From Frigoribacterium sp. PhB24 (GTDB lineage Bacteria; Actinomycetota; Actinomycetes; Actinomycetales; Microbacteriaceae), in assembly GCF_003755185.1 (NCBI RefSeq), contig NZ_RKIC01000010.1:124001-188000 (forward strand): a DNA stretch of 64,000 nucleotides, read 5' to 3'. The position numbers were made by a program, and so were the translations under genes. This document shows positions 1-8,467 of the stretch, piece after piece (the stretch's first letter is position 1; each line of letters opens with the position of its first letter). The notes under the pieces were generated by a model, which was given only the letters and a program-made list of their open reading frames with translations, searched no databases and was not told the origin of the DNA.

Positions 1-1
1 T

Positions 2-205
2 CACCGTGACGGTCTCCTCGCGCGAGACGACGACCTTCCGGAGGCGCACCCGCTCGACCGGGAGGGTCACCCTGGTCGCGCGGGCGCGTTCTCCGGAGAG
101 GACCACGTCCACCGTCGTCGGGGGTGGCGCCGCCGACCCGCCGTCGCCACCGCCGGGTTCGTCGGCGAGGTGCGGGCCGGGCGGGTCGACGACGCCGGGT
201 GTCAC
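2..205 (-). CDS. DUF2382-like stress protein, partial (cut by window edge)
   Basis: The reading frame enters from a GTG at 203-205 and is still open at the left edge, so only about 68 N-terminal codons are visible. After a Pro/Gly-rich start of about 30 residues it reads VERVRLRKVVVSREETVTV, the strand-rich repeat style of DUF2382 proteins. It lies 94 bases downstream of another DUF2382 gene on the same strand and is probably co-transcribed with it. No clear ribosome binding site is seen and no upstream ATG exists in the frame, so the start is uncertain. Function unknown; the family is linked to stress tolerance only by association. Confidence 0.55.
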   Translation of the reverse strand, partial: MTPGVVDPPGPHLADEPGGGDGGSAAPPPTTVDVVLSGERARATRVTLPVERVRLRKVVVSREETVTV

Positions 206-299
206 CGCAGGTCTCGATCGACGTCGGCCGGGACCTGAGTCTCGACGTCGGGCGTGCGTCGGTACGGGGCGTCGTCCCCGGTACCACCTGCAGCGGTGC

Positions 300-1163
300 T
301 CACGCGGTGGCGGGGCGGTCGTCGGTGCCGAGGTCGTCGCTGACGGTGTCGTCGCCTTCGAGCTCGATCTCCTCGTGGCGGACCTCCTCGGTGACCCGCT
401 GCTGCTCGGTCACGGTCTCGGTGCCGAGTTGGACGCGCTCGACGGGGACGGTCTCCTTGTCGGTGACGACGTGGTCGGCCGTCAGGGTGACCTCGTGCTC
501 CTCCTCGGTCAGCTCGCCGCCCGAGAGGGCGTCGCCGACGTTCGCGTCGGTGATCGGCTCGCGCGTGATGCGGACCTCGTCGTGGCTGACCGGGACGGTC
601 TTGGTGACCTGCTCGGCCACGATGTACTTCCGCAGGCGTGCGCGACCCGCGTCGGTGGTCTCGGTGCCGACGTGCAGGCGTTCCTCGCTGCGGGTCATGG
701 CGTCGTCGGTGTCGGGGCCCGACGTGTCGTGACCGGCGCCGGTCCCGGTGACGGAGTCCGCCGCGGTGCCGGTCGTCCCGGCGTCCAGGTCGATGGCGTT
801 CGTGTCGGCGTCCTGGTCGAACAGGGGCGTCTCGACCCCGCCCCCGTCGAGGTGGTAGTAGCGGAACAGGTCGGCCTCCTGGTCGGGCGAGAGGTGGCCG
901 TCGGAGTCGTCGCTGTGGGGCGCGTCCTTGACCATGGCCTTCGTGACGGGCACGTGGACGTCGTCGCCCTGGACGGTGGCCTCGGCCAGGGGTGCGAACG
1001 ACTCGCCCGTACCGAAGAGTCCGGTCGTGACCGTGACCCAGGCGGGCTCGCCGCCCTGGTCGTCGAGGTAGACCTGGCCGATGCCGCCGATCTTCTTGCC
1101 GTCCTGGTCGATGACGTCACCGCCGCCGGCGAGCAGGGCGTCGAGCTGGGTGGTGCTGATCAT
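300..1163 (-). CDS. PRC-barrel and DUF2382 domain protein
   Basis: 287 residues. Residues 1-100 look like a PRC-barrel (DVIDQDGKKIGGIGQVYLDD, then an alternating-strand region). An acidic linker follows, then from about 165 a DUF2382 domain with the repeating pattern RARLRKYIVAEQVTKTVPV and VTLTADHVVTDKETVPVERV. The ATG at 1161-1163 is chosen because AGGA lies eight bases upstream and the PRC-barrel begins there; the frame continues further upstream without coding character. PRC-barrel/DUF2382 proteins are common in actinobacteria and deinococci and are thought to be surface- or stress-associated; no enzymatic function is known. The neighbours on the plus strand are also stress-type proteins. 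Confidence 0.85.
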   Translation of the reverse strand: MISTTQLDALLAGGGDVIDQDGKKIGGIGQVYLDDQGGEPAWVTVTTGLFGTGESFAPLAEATVQGDDVHVPVTKAMVKDAPHSDDSDGHLSPDQEADLFRYYHLDGGGVETPLFDQDADTNAIDLDAGTTGTAADSVTGTGAGHDTSGPDTDDAMTRSEERLHVGTETTDAGRARLRKYIVAEQVTKTVPVSHDEVRITREPITDANVGDALSGGELTEEEHEVTLTADHVVTDKETVPVERVQLGTETVTEQQRVTEEVRHEEIELEGDDTVSDDLGTDDRPATA

Positions 1164-1630
1164 GGTGTTCCTCACGGGTCGAGGACCGGGCGGGGTGCCC
1201 GGCCTCAGGGTGTGGCTGACCGGTCGTCGCCGAGGACGACGGGCGCACGCCGGCGGGGTCGTCGTCTTTCGGGGACGGGGTGCCGTGCGTGGGGGAGGAG
1301 GTCGGGGAGGACGCTCGCGGGCTCGATGTCGTTCGTTCGGACGGGGATGGCACGAGGGCCACGTCCCGGTCCTCGTGGAACGTACGCCGCGCCTCCCGGT
1401 GGTGACCGTCTCGGACGACGTGCTGTCCGATCGTGAAGCTTTCGTGCAGACCGGCCTCCGGGTGCCCTCGCGGAACGGGCGCGCGTGACCCCACGCGGAC
1501 CCGGATGTCAATCCCCTGAGGCGTTCTCACCATGACCGGCCTCCACCCCTCGTGAGGGGGACAGGGTGACAGGTCCGACCCCGATCACGACCGTCACCCG
1601 GACGGTCGCCGACGATCCGAGAGGCACGAC
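1164..1630. other. Intergenic region between divergent stress genes
   Basis: No gene is supported on either strand across these 467 bases; the open frames are G+C-driven shadows. It must hold the promoters of both flanking operons, but I cannot place them with confidence. A TTGACA-like hexamer (minus strand, 1506-1511) has no matching -10. One copy of the CGCGCCTCC motif lies at about 1388. Confidence 0.5.
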
Positions 1631-2599
1631 ATGAGCGACGACAAGCGCTACGACGGAGACCCGTCCACCCCGGTCTACGACAGCACCTCCGAGGGGCAGC
1701 CGCTGCGCGGCGTCGCCTCGGGCCACGACCACCTGCGTCGTGACGACGCCGTCACCGACCTGGGCGACCAGGTCGGCGCGTACGCCGACGTCACCGACCC
1801 CGATGCCACGGCGAGCGACTTCAGCGCGACCGCGGCCCCTGTCGTCGAGGAACACCCCGCACACGACCACACCGGTTCCGGTTCTGGTTCCGGTTCCGAC
1901 GGGGGAGCCGCCGACACCGCGAAGGCCAAGGCCGGCGCCGCGAAGGACGAGGCGGCAGGCGTGGCGGACGACGCGAAGTCCGCGGCCTCCGACGTCGCCG
2001 GCAGTGCCAAGGAGCAGGCCTCGAAGGTCGCCTCCGAGGCCACCGGCCAGGCCAAGCAGCTCTTCGGGCAGGCCACCGGCGAGCTCAAGGAGCAGGCCGG
2101 CGCCCAGCAGGAGAAGGCTGCGGCGGGCCTCCGTCAGGTCGGTGAGCAGCTCGGCTCGATGGCCGACTCGGCCGACAGCGGTGTCGCGGGCGAGCTCGTC
2201 CGCACCCTGTCCGGTCGTGCCCACGGCGTCGCCGGCTGGCTCGAAGGCCGCGACCCGGGCAGCCTGCTGGACGACGTGAAGTCGTACGCGGCCCGGAAGC
2301 CCGGCACCTTCATCGCCATCGCCGCGATCTCGGGCCTGCTCGCCGGACGCGTCGTGAAGTCGCTGACGGCCGAGGCCAAGGACGAGCACGCCGCCACGGC
2401 CGCGAACGCCGGAGGCGCGGCGAACCAGCCCGCGCCTCCTTCGTCTGCGCCCGTGCCGAGCCGTCTCGTCGGTGACGTCGGCCCCGTGGCCGGCGAGTAC
2501 GACGTCGTCACCGAGGGTGACGTCCCTGGTCTCGACACGACGACGACCGACACCAGCGTGCCCACGACGTGGCCCGGCACCTCGGGGACGCGCGCGTGA
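1631..2599 (+). CDS. Ala/Lys-rich amphipathic stress-type protein
   Basis: 322 residues, not assigned to a named family. Residues 1-75 are acidic; a Gly/Ser linker follows. Residues 95-175 are a heptad-like Ala/Lys/Glu region (AKAKAGAAKDEAAGVADDAK) resembling LEA or CsbD-type helical repeats. A hydrophobic stretch near 228-245 (PGTFIAIAAISGLLAGRVV) could be a single membrane helix, and the C-terminus is Pro/Thr-rich. It is first in a three-gene operon: its TGA overlaps the GTG of the holin-like gene, which overlaps the DUF3618 gene. A purine-rich GAGAGGCAC precedes the ATG. Similar triplets occur in many actinobacteria; a role in envelope stress is inference. Confidence 0.75.
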   Translation: MSDDKRYDGDPSTPVYDSTSEGQPLRGVASGHDHLRRDDAVTDLGDQVGAYADVTDPDATASDFSATAAPVVEEHPAHDHTGSGSGSGSDGGAADTAKAKAGAAKDEAAGVADDAKSAASDVAGSAKEQASKVASEATGQAKQLFGQATGELKEQAGAQQEKAAAGLRQVGEQLGSMADSADSGVAGELVRTLSGRAHGVAGWLEGRDPGSLLDDVKSYAARKPGTFIAIAAISGLLAGRVVKSLTAEAKDEHAATAANAGGAANQPAPPSSAPVPSRLVGDVGPVAGEYDVVTEGDVPGLDTTTTDTSVPTTWPGTSGTRA

Positions 2600-3030
2600 G
2601 CGACCCGTTCCGCGAACCCGTGTCGACGCCGCCCGCCCCCGAGGAGAAGGCCGCGTCGACGTCGCTCGGCGACCTGCTCACCGGGGTGACCGGCGACATC
2701 TCGACCCTGTTCCGCCAGGAGGTCGAGCTGGCGAAGGCCGAGCTGACCGAGTCGGCCAAGAAGGCCGGCAGGGGCGCGGGCATGTTCGGCGGTGCCGGGC
2801 TCACGGGCCTGTTCGCCCTCCTGTTCGTCTCGTTGGCCGCCATGTGGGGCCTCGGCGAGCTGATCGGCCTCGGCTGGTCGTCGCTGATCATCGCGGTCGT
2901 CTACGCGATCGTCGCCCTCGTGCTGTTCCTCCGGGGACGCAAAGAACTGAAGAGCATCAAGGGGGCACCGAAGACGGTCGACTCCCTCAAGAAGATCCCC
3001 GAGACCGTGACGCCTGGAGGCACCGCATGA
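2596..3030 (+). CDS. Phage-holin-superfamily (actinobacterial) membrane protein
   Basis: 144 residues from GTG at 2596, which overlaps the preceding TGA as GTGA and has GGGGA eight bases upstream; an ATG 27 bases earlier is less likely. Residues about 25-65 form an amphipathic helix (RQEVELAKAELTESAKKAG), followed by two membrane helices at roughly 70-95 and 100-120, then a basic tail. This is the layout of the chromosomal holin-superfamily/DUF1469-like proteins found beside DUF3618 genes. Despite the family name there is no prophage here and no lysis function is implied; it probably acts at the cytoplasmic membrane with its operon partners. Confidence 0.85.
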   Translation: MSDPFREPVSTPPAPEEKAASTSLGDLLTGVTGDISTLFRQEVELAKAELTESAKKAGRGAGMFGGAGLTGLFALLFVSLAAMWGLGELIGLGWSSLIIAVVYAIVALVLFLRGRKELKSIKGAPKTVDSLKKIPETVTPGGTA

Positions 3031-3626
3031 GCACCACCGACCAGAACGGCAGCAGCCGCACGCCCGAAGAGATCCGCGCCGAGATCGAGCGCACGCGCGC
3101 CGGTCTCAGCTACGACGTCGACGCGCTCGCCGACAAGGTGAACCCGTCGAGCATCGCCCACCGCCAGACCGAGAAGGTGAAGAGCCGTTTCTCCGGCGTG
3201 AAAGAGTCCGTCATGGGAGCGGCGCACGACGCGGCCTCGAACACCTCGGGCGCCGGCCACGACGCCGCGGGCAGCGTCTCGGACGCCTCGTCGGCGGCCG
3301 TGCAGAAGGCGAAGGGCAACCCGCTCGCCGTCGGCCTCATCGCCTTCGGGGCCGGCTGGCTCGTGTCGTCGTTGATCCCTGCGACCGACAAAGAGAAGGA
3401 GCTCGTCTCCGACGCGAAGGACAAGGCGGGTCCTGCGCTCGACTCGGTCAAGGGCGCGGCCCAGGACGTGGCGTCGAACCTGAAGGAGCCGGCCCAGGAA
3501 GCGTTCGCGTCGGTCAAGGGCACGGCGCAGGATGCCGCCTCGACCGTGAAGGACGACGCGTCGAGCGCCGCGGGCGACGTCAAGGACAGCGCCCAGCAGT
3601 CGAAGGACACCGTGCAGGGGGCCTGA
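3027..3626 (+). CDS. DUF3618 membrane-associated protein
   Basis: 199 residues, starting in an ATGA overlap with the holin-like gene. The N-terminus matches DUF3618 well (PEEIRAEIERTRAGLSYDVD near residues 12-31, then ADKVNPSSIA). A middle membrane helix (NPLAVGLIAFGAGWLVSSLI, about 94-113) is followed by a long Ala/Lys/Asp repeat region (KGAAQDVASNLKEPAQEAF) resembling LEA-type helices. Family function unknown; conserved linkage with holin-superfamily genes suggests a membrane complex. The operon ends in the hairpin at 3657-3694. Confidence 0.9.
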   Translation: MSTTDQNGSSRTPEEIRAEIERTRAGLSYDVDALADKVNPSSIAHRQTEKVKSRFSGVKESVMGAAHDAASNTSGAGHDAAGSVSDASSAAVQKAKGNPLAVGLIAFGAGWLVSSLIPATDKEKELVSDAKDKAGPALDSVKGAAQDVASNLKEPAQEAFASVKGTAQDAASTVKDDASSAAGDVKDSAQQSKDTVQGA

Positions 3627-3656
3627 CCTCACCCCGCACGCGTCGGCCGGACGCAC

Positions 3657-3694
3657 CGAAGGCCCGCCTCGACTCTCGTCGGGACGGGCCTTCG
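3657..3694. terminator. Bidirectional rho-independent-type hairpin
   Basis: CGAAGGCCCG (3657-3666) pairs perfectly with CGGGCCTTCG (3685-3694) across an 18-base loop. It sits between the converging DUF3618 and manganese catalase genes and could serve both. There is no long T-run, as is common in such G+C-rich genomes. Confidence 0.8.
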
Positions 3695-3710
3695 CCTGTG
3701 TGGAGCCGGG

Positions 3711-4664
3711 TCAGCTCGCGGTCGGGCCGTAGTACGACTCGATCTCTTGCAGCTCGAGGTCGGCCGTGGCCTGGATCAACTCGAGCAGGTCGGCGTCGAG
3801 GCCGGGGCTGAACTCCTCGAGACGCTCGGGGCTGATCGTCGACGGCACGCCCTGCGGGGCCTGTTCGGTGGCCGTCAGCTCGGTGCCGTCGTTCGACGGC
3901 GAGGGGCCGCGGAAGATCTTGCTCGCCTCGCTCTTGCCGTCGAGGTCGAAGCTGTACTGCTTGCTCTGCAGACCGAGGTCGAGCAGCTTCTTCACCTCGG
4001 GGAACTTCTCGGCGTTCGTCTTCGGGATCGGCAGCAGCTTGTTCCAGTTCACGCCGAGCGACTCGAGCGCCTTGGCGTAGGCGTTCTCGTGGGCCTGGTC
4101 CCGGACGATCAGGTACGCGAGGGTGCTGCGGGCGACCGCGTTGTCGGTCATCTCGTAGATGCGGCACTTCTGCAGGCGCCCGGTCGACTCGAGCATGACG
4201 TTGTACAGCAGGTCGAGCGGCAGGTTGCCCGAGTTGTAGACGTAGCTGCCGCTCCACGGGTTGCCGACCGAGTCCACCGGCAGGGCGCCCTGGGCCCCCA
4301 CGAGGTAGTGGTGGATGTTGCCCGTGTCGAGGGCGATGTTCAGCGGGGTCGCTCCACCGGCACCGGGCGTGTCGAGCGGGTCGGTCAGCGTGCCGGTGTA
4401 CTCGGGGCTGCCGTCGAGCAGACGCGAGATGGTCGTGCCGATCAGCTCGACGTGGCTGATCTCCTCGGTGCCGACGCCCTGGATGAGGTCGCGGTAGGGC
4501 TTGGCCGACGGGCCCCGGAAGTTCATGGCCTGGAAGAGGTACTGCATCATGGTGCGCATCTCGCCGAACTGACCTCCGAGCCCCTCTTGCAGGGCGTTGG
4601 CGGCGGCGGGGTCGGGTTCGCCGTCGGCGATCTCGTTGATCCAGGTCTGTGCGTGGAAGTACAT
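3711..4664 (-). CDS. Manganese catalase family protein
   Basis: 317 residues, close to the family's usual length. Non-heme Mn catalases disproportionate hydrogen peroxide with a di-manganese centre in a four-helix bundle. Visible markers are QFGEMRTMMQYLFQAMNF, the GTEEISHVELIGT segment (paired metal-ligand Glu and His), and a later DQAHENAYAKALESLG helix matching the second ligand helix. The ATG at 4662-4664 is preceded by GAGGAGG at good spacing. No signal peptide, so cytoplasmic. It is divergent from the permease gene at 4838 and close to other stress-type genes. Activity is inferred from the family. Confidence 0.93.
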   Translation of the reverse strand: MYFHAQTWINEIADGEPDPAAANALQEGLGGQFGEMRTMMQYLFQAMNFRGPSAKPYRDLIQGVGTEEISHVELIGTTISRLLDGSPEYTGTLTDPLDTPGAGGATPLNIALDTGNIHHYLVGAQGALPVDSVGNPWSGSYVYNSGNLPLDLLYNVMLESTGRLQKCRIYEMTDNAVARSTLAYLIVRDQAHENAYAKALESLGVNWNKLLPIPKTNAEKFPEVKKLLDLGLQSKQYSFDLDGKSEASKIFRGPSPSNDGTELTATEQAPQGVPSTISPERLEEFSPGLDADLLELIQATADLELQEIESYYGPTAS

Positions 4665-4837
4665 GGAGCCTCCTCGTGTGTTCTGGCGACGCGATGCCGT
4701 CGACCTCAGGCTGCGCCCTGCTCGGGGGGTGCGGTCGCCGGCGGGCCACCTTGCCAGGTGACCTGTACCCCTCTGTCCGCCCCGCGCCTCCGCGGCGGTG
4801 TCGGCCCTCGTGCCGTGCGACACGCCAGGATGGACGG

Positions 4838-5962
4838 ATGCCCTCGTCACCCCGCGCCCGTCTCGTGCGTCGATCGGCCGGTACGGCCACGAAGACCGAC
4901 ACCCCGCCCAGCCCGATGCAGCGCCCCGGGGCGTTCCGGTTCGGCCTGATCGCGACGCTCGGCGGAGGGCTCGGCGTCGGCATCATCGTCGCCCTCATGG
5001 CACTGTCGACGATCCTCGTCTACATCGGCCTCGCGTTCTTCCTGGCGCTCGCCTTCGAGCCGGTCGTCCGACGCCTCGCCCGTGCCGGAGCCCCACGGTG
5101 GGTCGGGGTGATCGTCGCCGTCGTGCTGGTCGTCGGCATCGTCGTGGGCATCGTGGCCGCCGTGGTGCCGGCCCTGGTCGAGCAGATCGGACACGTGGTG
5201 CGGACCGCACCCGCCGCCCTGCAGGACCTCTCGCGTCAGCCGTGGGTGCAGCAGGCGGTCGAGACCGTCGGCTTCGACGTCGACGTCGACGACGCCGTCG
5301 GGGCCGTCACCTCGTACCTGCTCGACCCCGACCAGCTGCTCGCCCTCGGCGGGGGACTGCTCGCCGTGGGGCAGGGGATCACCAACGCGATCACCGCCGT
5401 CATCGTGGTCGCGATCCTCACCCTCTACTTCGCCATCACCCTGCCGCAGATGCTGCGCTCACTGAGCCGCGCCGTGCCGCGCAGCCACCGCGAGAACGTC
5501 ATGAGCATCTCGGACGAGATCTTCCTGTCGGTCGGCCGCTACGTCGCCGGGCAGGTCGCGCTCGCCGCGGTCAACGCGGTCTTCGTCTTCATCGTGTTGA
5601 CGATCGCCGGCGGACCGGTGCCCGTGCTCTTCGCGACACTTGCCTTCTTGGGGGCGCTGATCCCCGTGGTCGGCACCGTCGTGGCCTACGCGATCATCAT
5701 CGCCGCGACGATCACCGTCTCGCCGGTGACCGCGGTCGTCGTCGGCGTCGTGCTGCTGGTCTACGCGCAGGTCGAGGCCTATGTGCTGACCCCGCGCGTG
5801 ATGTCCAAGGCCGTGGCGGTGCCGGGGGCCCTCGTCATCGTGGCGGCGTTCGGCGGCGGGGCGCTCGGCGGCGTCCTGGGCGCCCTCGTGGCGATCCCGA
5901 TCGCGACGGCCGGGGTGGTCGTCTTCGAACGGGTCGTCGTGCCGAGGCAACAGCGCGTGTAG
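4838..5962 (+). CDS. AI-2E family transporter (PerM/YdiK type)
   Basis: 374 residues. The hydrophobic profile fits the seven- or eight-helix AI-2E exporter superfamily: paired helices near residues 30-75, a third near 90-110, a soluble stretch (about 115-170), then a dense C-terminal block. The GALIPVVGTVVAYAIII region and the C-terminal GGVLGALVAIPIA segment resemble family signatures. The ATG at 4838 follows AGGA by seven bases; the longer frame upstream covers the catalase promoter region. Substrates vary (autoinducer-2, Na+/H+ exchange, efflux), so none is assigned. Confidence 0.88.
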   Translation: MPSSPRARLVRRSAGTATKTDTPPSPMQRPGAFRFGLIATLGGGLGVGIIVALMALSTILVYIGLAFFLALAFEPVVRRLARAGAPRWVGVIVAVVLVVGIVVGIVAAVVPALVEQIGHVVRTAPAALQDLSRQPWVQQAVETVGFDVDVDDAVGAVTSYLLDPDQLLALGGGLLAVGQGITNAITAVIVVAILTLYFAITLPQMLRSLSRAVPRSHRENVMSISDEIFLSVGRYVAGQVALAAVNAVFVFIVLTIAGGPVPVLFATLAFLGALIPVVGTVVAYAIIIAATITVSPVTAVVVGVVLLVYAQVEAYVLTPRVMSKAVAVPGALVIVAAFGGGALGGVLGALVAIPIATAGVVVFERVVVPRQQRV

Positions 5963-6034
5963 CCGCCGGTTCCACGACGAGGGGGGCCGACGCCTCCGGC
6001 AGGGGCCGGGAACCGAGCCCGCGCCTCCTGGTCC

Positions 6035-6274
6035 TCAGATCGTGGGGCCGTCCGGCGCGCGAGGTGCCGACGGATCGACGGGGTCCGCCGGGCCGTCCTC
6101 GGCCAGCAGCAGGTCGATGCGGAGCTCGCGTTCGCGGGTGTAGGCCGTCAGAGCCCGGATCACCCAGAGGAGGGTGCGGACCAGGAGCACGCCCAAGGTG
6201 AGGGCGAGGGCGAACACCACGACGAAGAACACCGGGTAGAGGATGCCGACGATCGAATAGCCGTTGGAGAACAT
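6035..6274 (-). CDS. Small membrane protein, unknown function
   Basis: 79 residues: a long hydrophobic helix near the N-terminus (residues about 8-35, ILYPVFFVVVFALALTLGVL), a basic stretch (RALTAYTRERELR), and an acidic/Pro tail, so probably one or two membrane passes with a cytoplasmic tail. The start is supported by a -10-like TAGCGT exactly six bases before the ATG, giving a leaderless transcript. No family recognised. The hairpin at 6305-6330 separates it from the gene upstream. Confidence 0.7.
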   Translation of the reverse strand: MFSNGYSIVGILYPVFFVVVFALALTLGVLLVRTLLWVIRALTAYTRERELRIDLLLAEDGPADPVDPSAPRAPDGPTI

Positions 6275-6280
6275 CCCTCG

Positions 6281-6286
6281 ACGCTA
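6281..6286 (-). promoter_or_regulatory. Leaderless-type -10 box (TAGCGT)
   Basis: TAGCGT on the minus strand followed by six bases and the ATG of the 79-residue membrane protein. Same geometry as ten other genes in this window. Confidence 0.6.
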
Positions 6287-6304
6287 GGTCACGACCGAGG
6301 TCGA

Positions 6305-6330
6305 GGGGCTCCACCTCGCGGTGGAGCCCC
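6305..6330 (-). terminator. Hairpin after the 65-residue acidic gene
   Basis: GGGGCTCCACC (6305-6315) pairs perfectly over 11 bases with GGTGGAGCCCC (6320-6330) around a TCGC tetraloop, starting five bases beyond the stop of the gene at 6336-6533. Confidence 0.8.
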
Positions 6331-6335
6331 CGGAC

Positions 6336-6533
6336 TCACTCCTCGGCGTCGGCCGGGCTCTCGTCGGCCTGGGCGGTCTCGTCCATGCGGTCGCGCAGGT
6401 GGTCGGCCATCGACGCCGCCCCCTCGTCGCCGTGGTCGGCCTCGACCTGCTCGATCAGGCCGCTCAACTTCTCGTGGTCGGTGGCCTCGGTGGCGCCGTC
6501 CATGACGGGCTCTGTCTGCTTCTCGTCGCTCAT
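6336..6533 (-). CDS. Short acidic protein, unknown function
   Basis: 65 residues, strongly acidic, no membrane segment (EKLSGLIEQVEADHGDEGAA). Probably a small helical cytosolic protein. The ATG at 6531-6533 is preceded by TAGCGT (6541-6546) at seven bases, again suggesting a leaderless mRNA, and the gene is closed by a clean hairpin terminator. It is divergent from recQ. No family recognised; conservation would have to decide whether it is functional. Confidence 0.65.
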   Translation of the reverse strand: MSDEKQTEPVMDGATEATDHEKLSGLIEQVEADHGDEGAASMADHLRDRMDETAQADESPADAEE

Positions 6534-6540
6534 GGGCGGG

Positions 6541-6546
6541 ACGCTA
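6541..6546 (-). promoter_or_regulatory. Leaderless-type -10 box (TAGCGT)
   Basis: Minus-strand TAGCGT seven bases before the ATG of the acidic 65-residue protein. Confidence 0.55.
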
Positions 6547-6739
6547 CGCCCTGGGGGTCCGCGCCGCCTGGGGCCGCGCCTCCCGTCCCGACCGACGACT
6601 CGACACGGACGTCGAGGGGTAGCATGCGCGCCCCGCGACGGGTGGGGTACGCAGGGGCCGGGCATCGGCTGGCAGGCCCGCGCGTGTCGCCCCGCGCGTG
6701 CCTGGGATGGACCTCTGCCCCACCGGAACCGAGGACCAC

Positions 6740-8446
6740 ATGAGCACCACGACGCGAACCGCACACACCCGCACGAGCGACACCGGCCGCACCGACGACA
6801 TCACCCGGGCCGCCGCCGACCTGTTCGGCTGGACCGACCTGCACCCCGCCCAGCTCGAGGCCCTGGAGGCGGTGGTCGCCGGTCGGGACACCCTCGCGGT
6901 CATGCCGACCGGCTTCGGCAAGTCGGCGATCTACCAGGTGGCCGGAGCCGTGCTCGACGGGCCGACCGTCGTCGTCTCGCCGCTGATCGCGCTGCAGGCG
7001 GACCAGGTCGCGGGCCTCGTCGGTCGACCCGACGCCCCGCCCGCCGTCGCCATCAACTCGGGCCACACCGACGCCGAGAACGACGAGGGATGGAGTCGTC
7101 TCGCCGCCGGGGAGGTCACCTACGTCTTCCTCGCCCCCGAACAGCTCGCCCGCGACGAGACCGTCGAGCGCCTGCGGGACGCCGGCGTCGCCCTGTTCGT
7201 CATCGACGAGGCGCACTGCGTGTCGTCGTGGGGCCACGACTTCCGGCCCGACTACCTGCACCTCGGCGAGGTCGTCGAGCGCCTCGGCGGGCCGACCGTG
7301 CTGGCTGTGACGGCGACCGGATCGGGGCCGGTGCGGGACGAGATCGTCGAGCGCCTGCGCCTCGACGACCCGCTCGTGCTGAGCCACGGCTTCGACCGGC
7401 CGAACCTCGCGCTCGAGGTCGTGCGGCACGAGGACGACGACGAGAAGGCCCGGGCCGTCGTCGAGCAGGTGGCCGCGTCGACGACGCCGGGCATCGTCTA
7501 CGTCGCCACCCGCAAGGCCACCGAGCACTACGCCCGGGCGATCGCCGAGCGCTGCCCCGACCGCACCGTCGTCGGCTACCACGGCGGCCAGCGCTCGGCC
7601 GAGCGGGGCGAGCTGCACGAACGGTTCCACGCGGGCGAGGTCGACGTGGTCGTGGCGACGAGCGCGTTCGGCATGGGCATCGACAAGCCCGACGTCCGCT
7701 TCGTCGTGCACGCCGACGTGCCCGACTCGCTCGACTCGTACTACCAGGAGATCGGTCGGGCCGGGCGCGACGGCGACCCCGCCACCGCGACCCTGCACTA
7801 CCGGCCCGAGGACCTCTCGCTGCGGTCGTTCTTCGCCTCGGGACTGCCGGGACGCGCCGACCTGCGCGGTGTCTTCACCGCGCTCTCGGCGGCCGGTCGC
7901 CCCGTCCGGCGGTCCGAGGTGTCCGACCAGCTGGCGCTGGGGGCCCGGACCGTCTCGCGGCTCATCGACCTGCTGCTCGAGGGCGGCTCCCTGTCCGAGT
8001 CGTCGGCCGGGTTCGAGCCGCTCGCCGGGTTCGACGCGAAGGGCGCGGCCGAGGCGGCCCGCGGAGTCGCCGTCACGCGCGAGCGGGTCGAGCATTCGCG
8101 CGTCGAGATGATGCGCACCTTCGCCGAGGCGCCCGGCTGCCGACGGCACTTCCTGCTCGGCTACTTCGGCGAGGAGTCGCCCGAGCGGTGCGGCAACTGC
8201 GACGGGTGCCGAGCCGCCGCACGGACCGGTGACGCCGAGGAGGCGCGCGACGGCCGGCCGGGCGACGTCACCGACACCGCGCCTCCTGCGTTCGCGAACG
8301 ACGCCCGCGTCGTGCACGCGACCTGGGGCGAGGGGACCGTGATGAGCACGGACGCGGACCGCATGACGGTGTTCTTCGAGAGCGAGGGGTACAAGGTCCT
8401 GGCCGTCGCCGACGTCCTCGAGCACGAGCTGCTCACCCCGGCCTGA
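6740..8446 (+). CDS. recQ: RecQ-type ATP-dependent DNA helicase with C-terminal Tudor-like domain
   Basis: 568 residues. 3'-5' DNA helicase of superfamily 2, used in recombination and repair. Motif I is MPTGFGKS (Lys about 61), motif II VIDEAH near 155 followed by the RecQ-typical CVSSWGHDF, motif V/VI SAFGMGIDKPDVRFVVH and YYQEIGRAGRDG. Cysteines near 467-490 (CRRHFLLGYFGE, CGNCDGC) form the RecQ zinc site. There is no HRDC domain. Instead, after an Ala/Asp linker, residues about 518-568 read VVHATWGEGTVM ... VFFESEGYKVL, like the C-terminal Tudor-type domain of PcrA/UvrD. Start ATG follows GAGGACCAC. Confidence 0.93.
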   Translation: MSTTTRTAHTRTSDTGRTDDITRAAADLFGWTDLHPAQLEALEAVVAGRDTLAVMPTGFGKSAIYQVAGAVLDGPTVVVSPLIALQADQVAGLVGRPDAPPAVAINSGHTDAENDEGWSRLAAGEVTYVFLAPEQLARDETVERLRDAGVALFVIDEAHCVSSWGHDFRPDYLHLGEVVERLGGPTVLAVTATGSGPVRDEIVERLRLDDPLVLSHGFDRPNLALEVVRHEDDDEKARAVVEQVAASTTPGIVYVATRKATEHYARAIAERCPDRTVVGYHGGQRSAERGELHERFHAGEVDVVVATSAFGMGIDKPDVRFVVHADVPDSLDSYYQEIGRAGRDGDPATATLHYRPEDLSLRSFFASGLPGRADLRGVFTALSAAGRPVRRSEVSDQLALGARTVSRLIDLLLEGGSLSESSAGFEPLAGFDAKGAAEAARGVAVTRERVEHSRVEMMRTFAEAPGCRRHFLLGYFGEESPERCGNCDGCRAAARTGDAEEARDGRPGDVTDTAPPAFANDARVVHATWGEGTVMSTDADRMTVFFESEGYKVLAVADVLEHELLTPA

Positions 8447-8467
8447 CCCGTTCGTCGGGAGCGGCCG

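Noticed and set aside
2596-3030. Holin-family protein as sign of a prophage
   Set aside because: No other phage genes are present, and the neighbours (DUF3618, stress proteins) show it is the chromosomal family.
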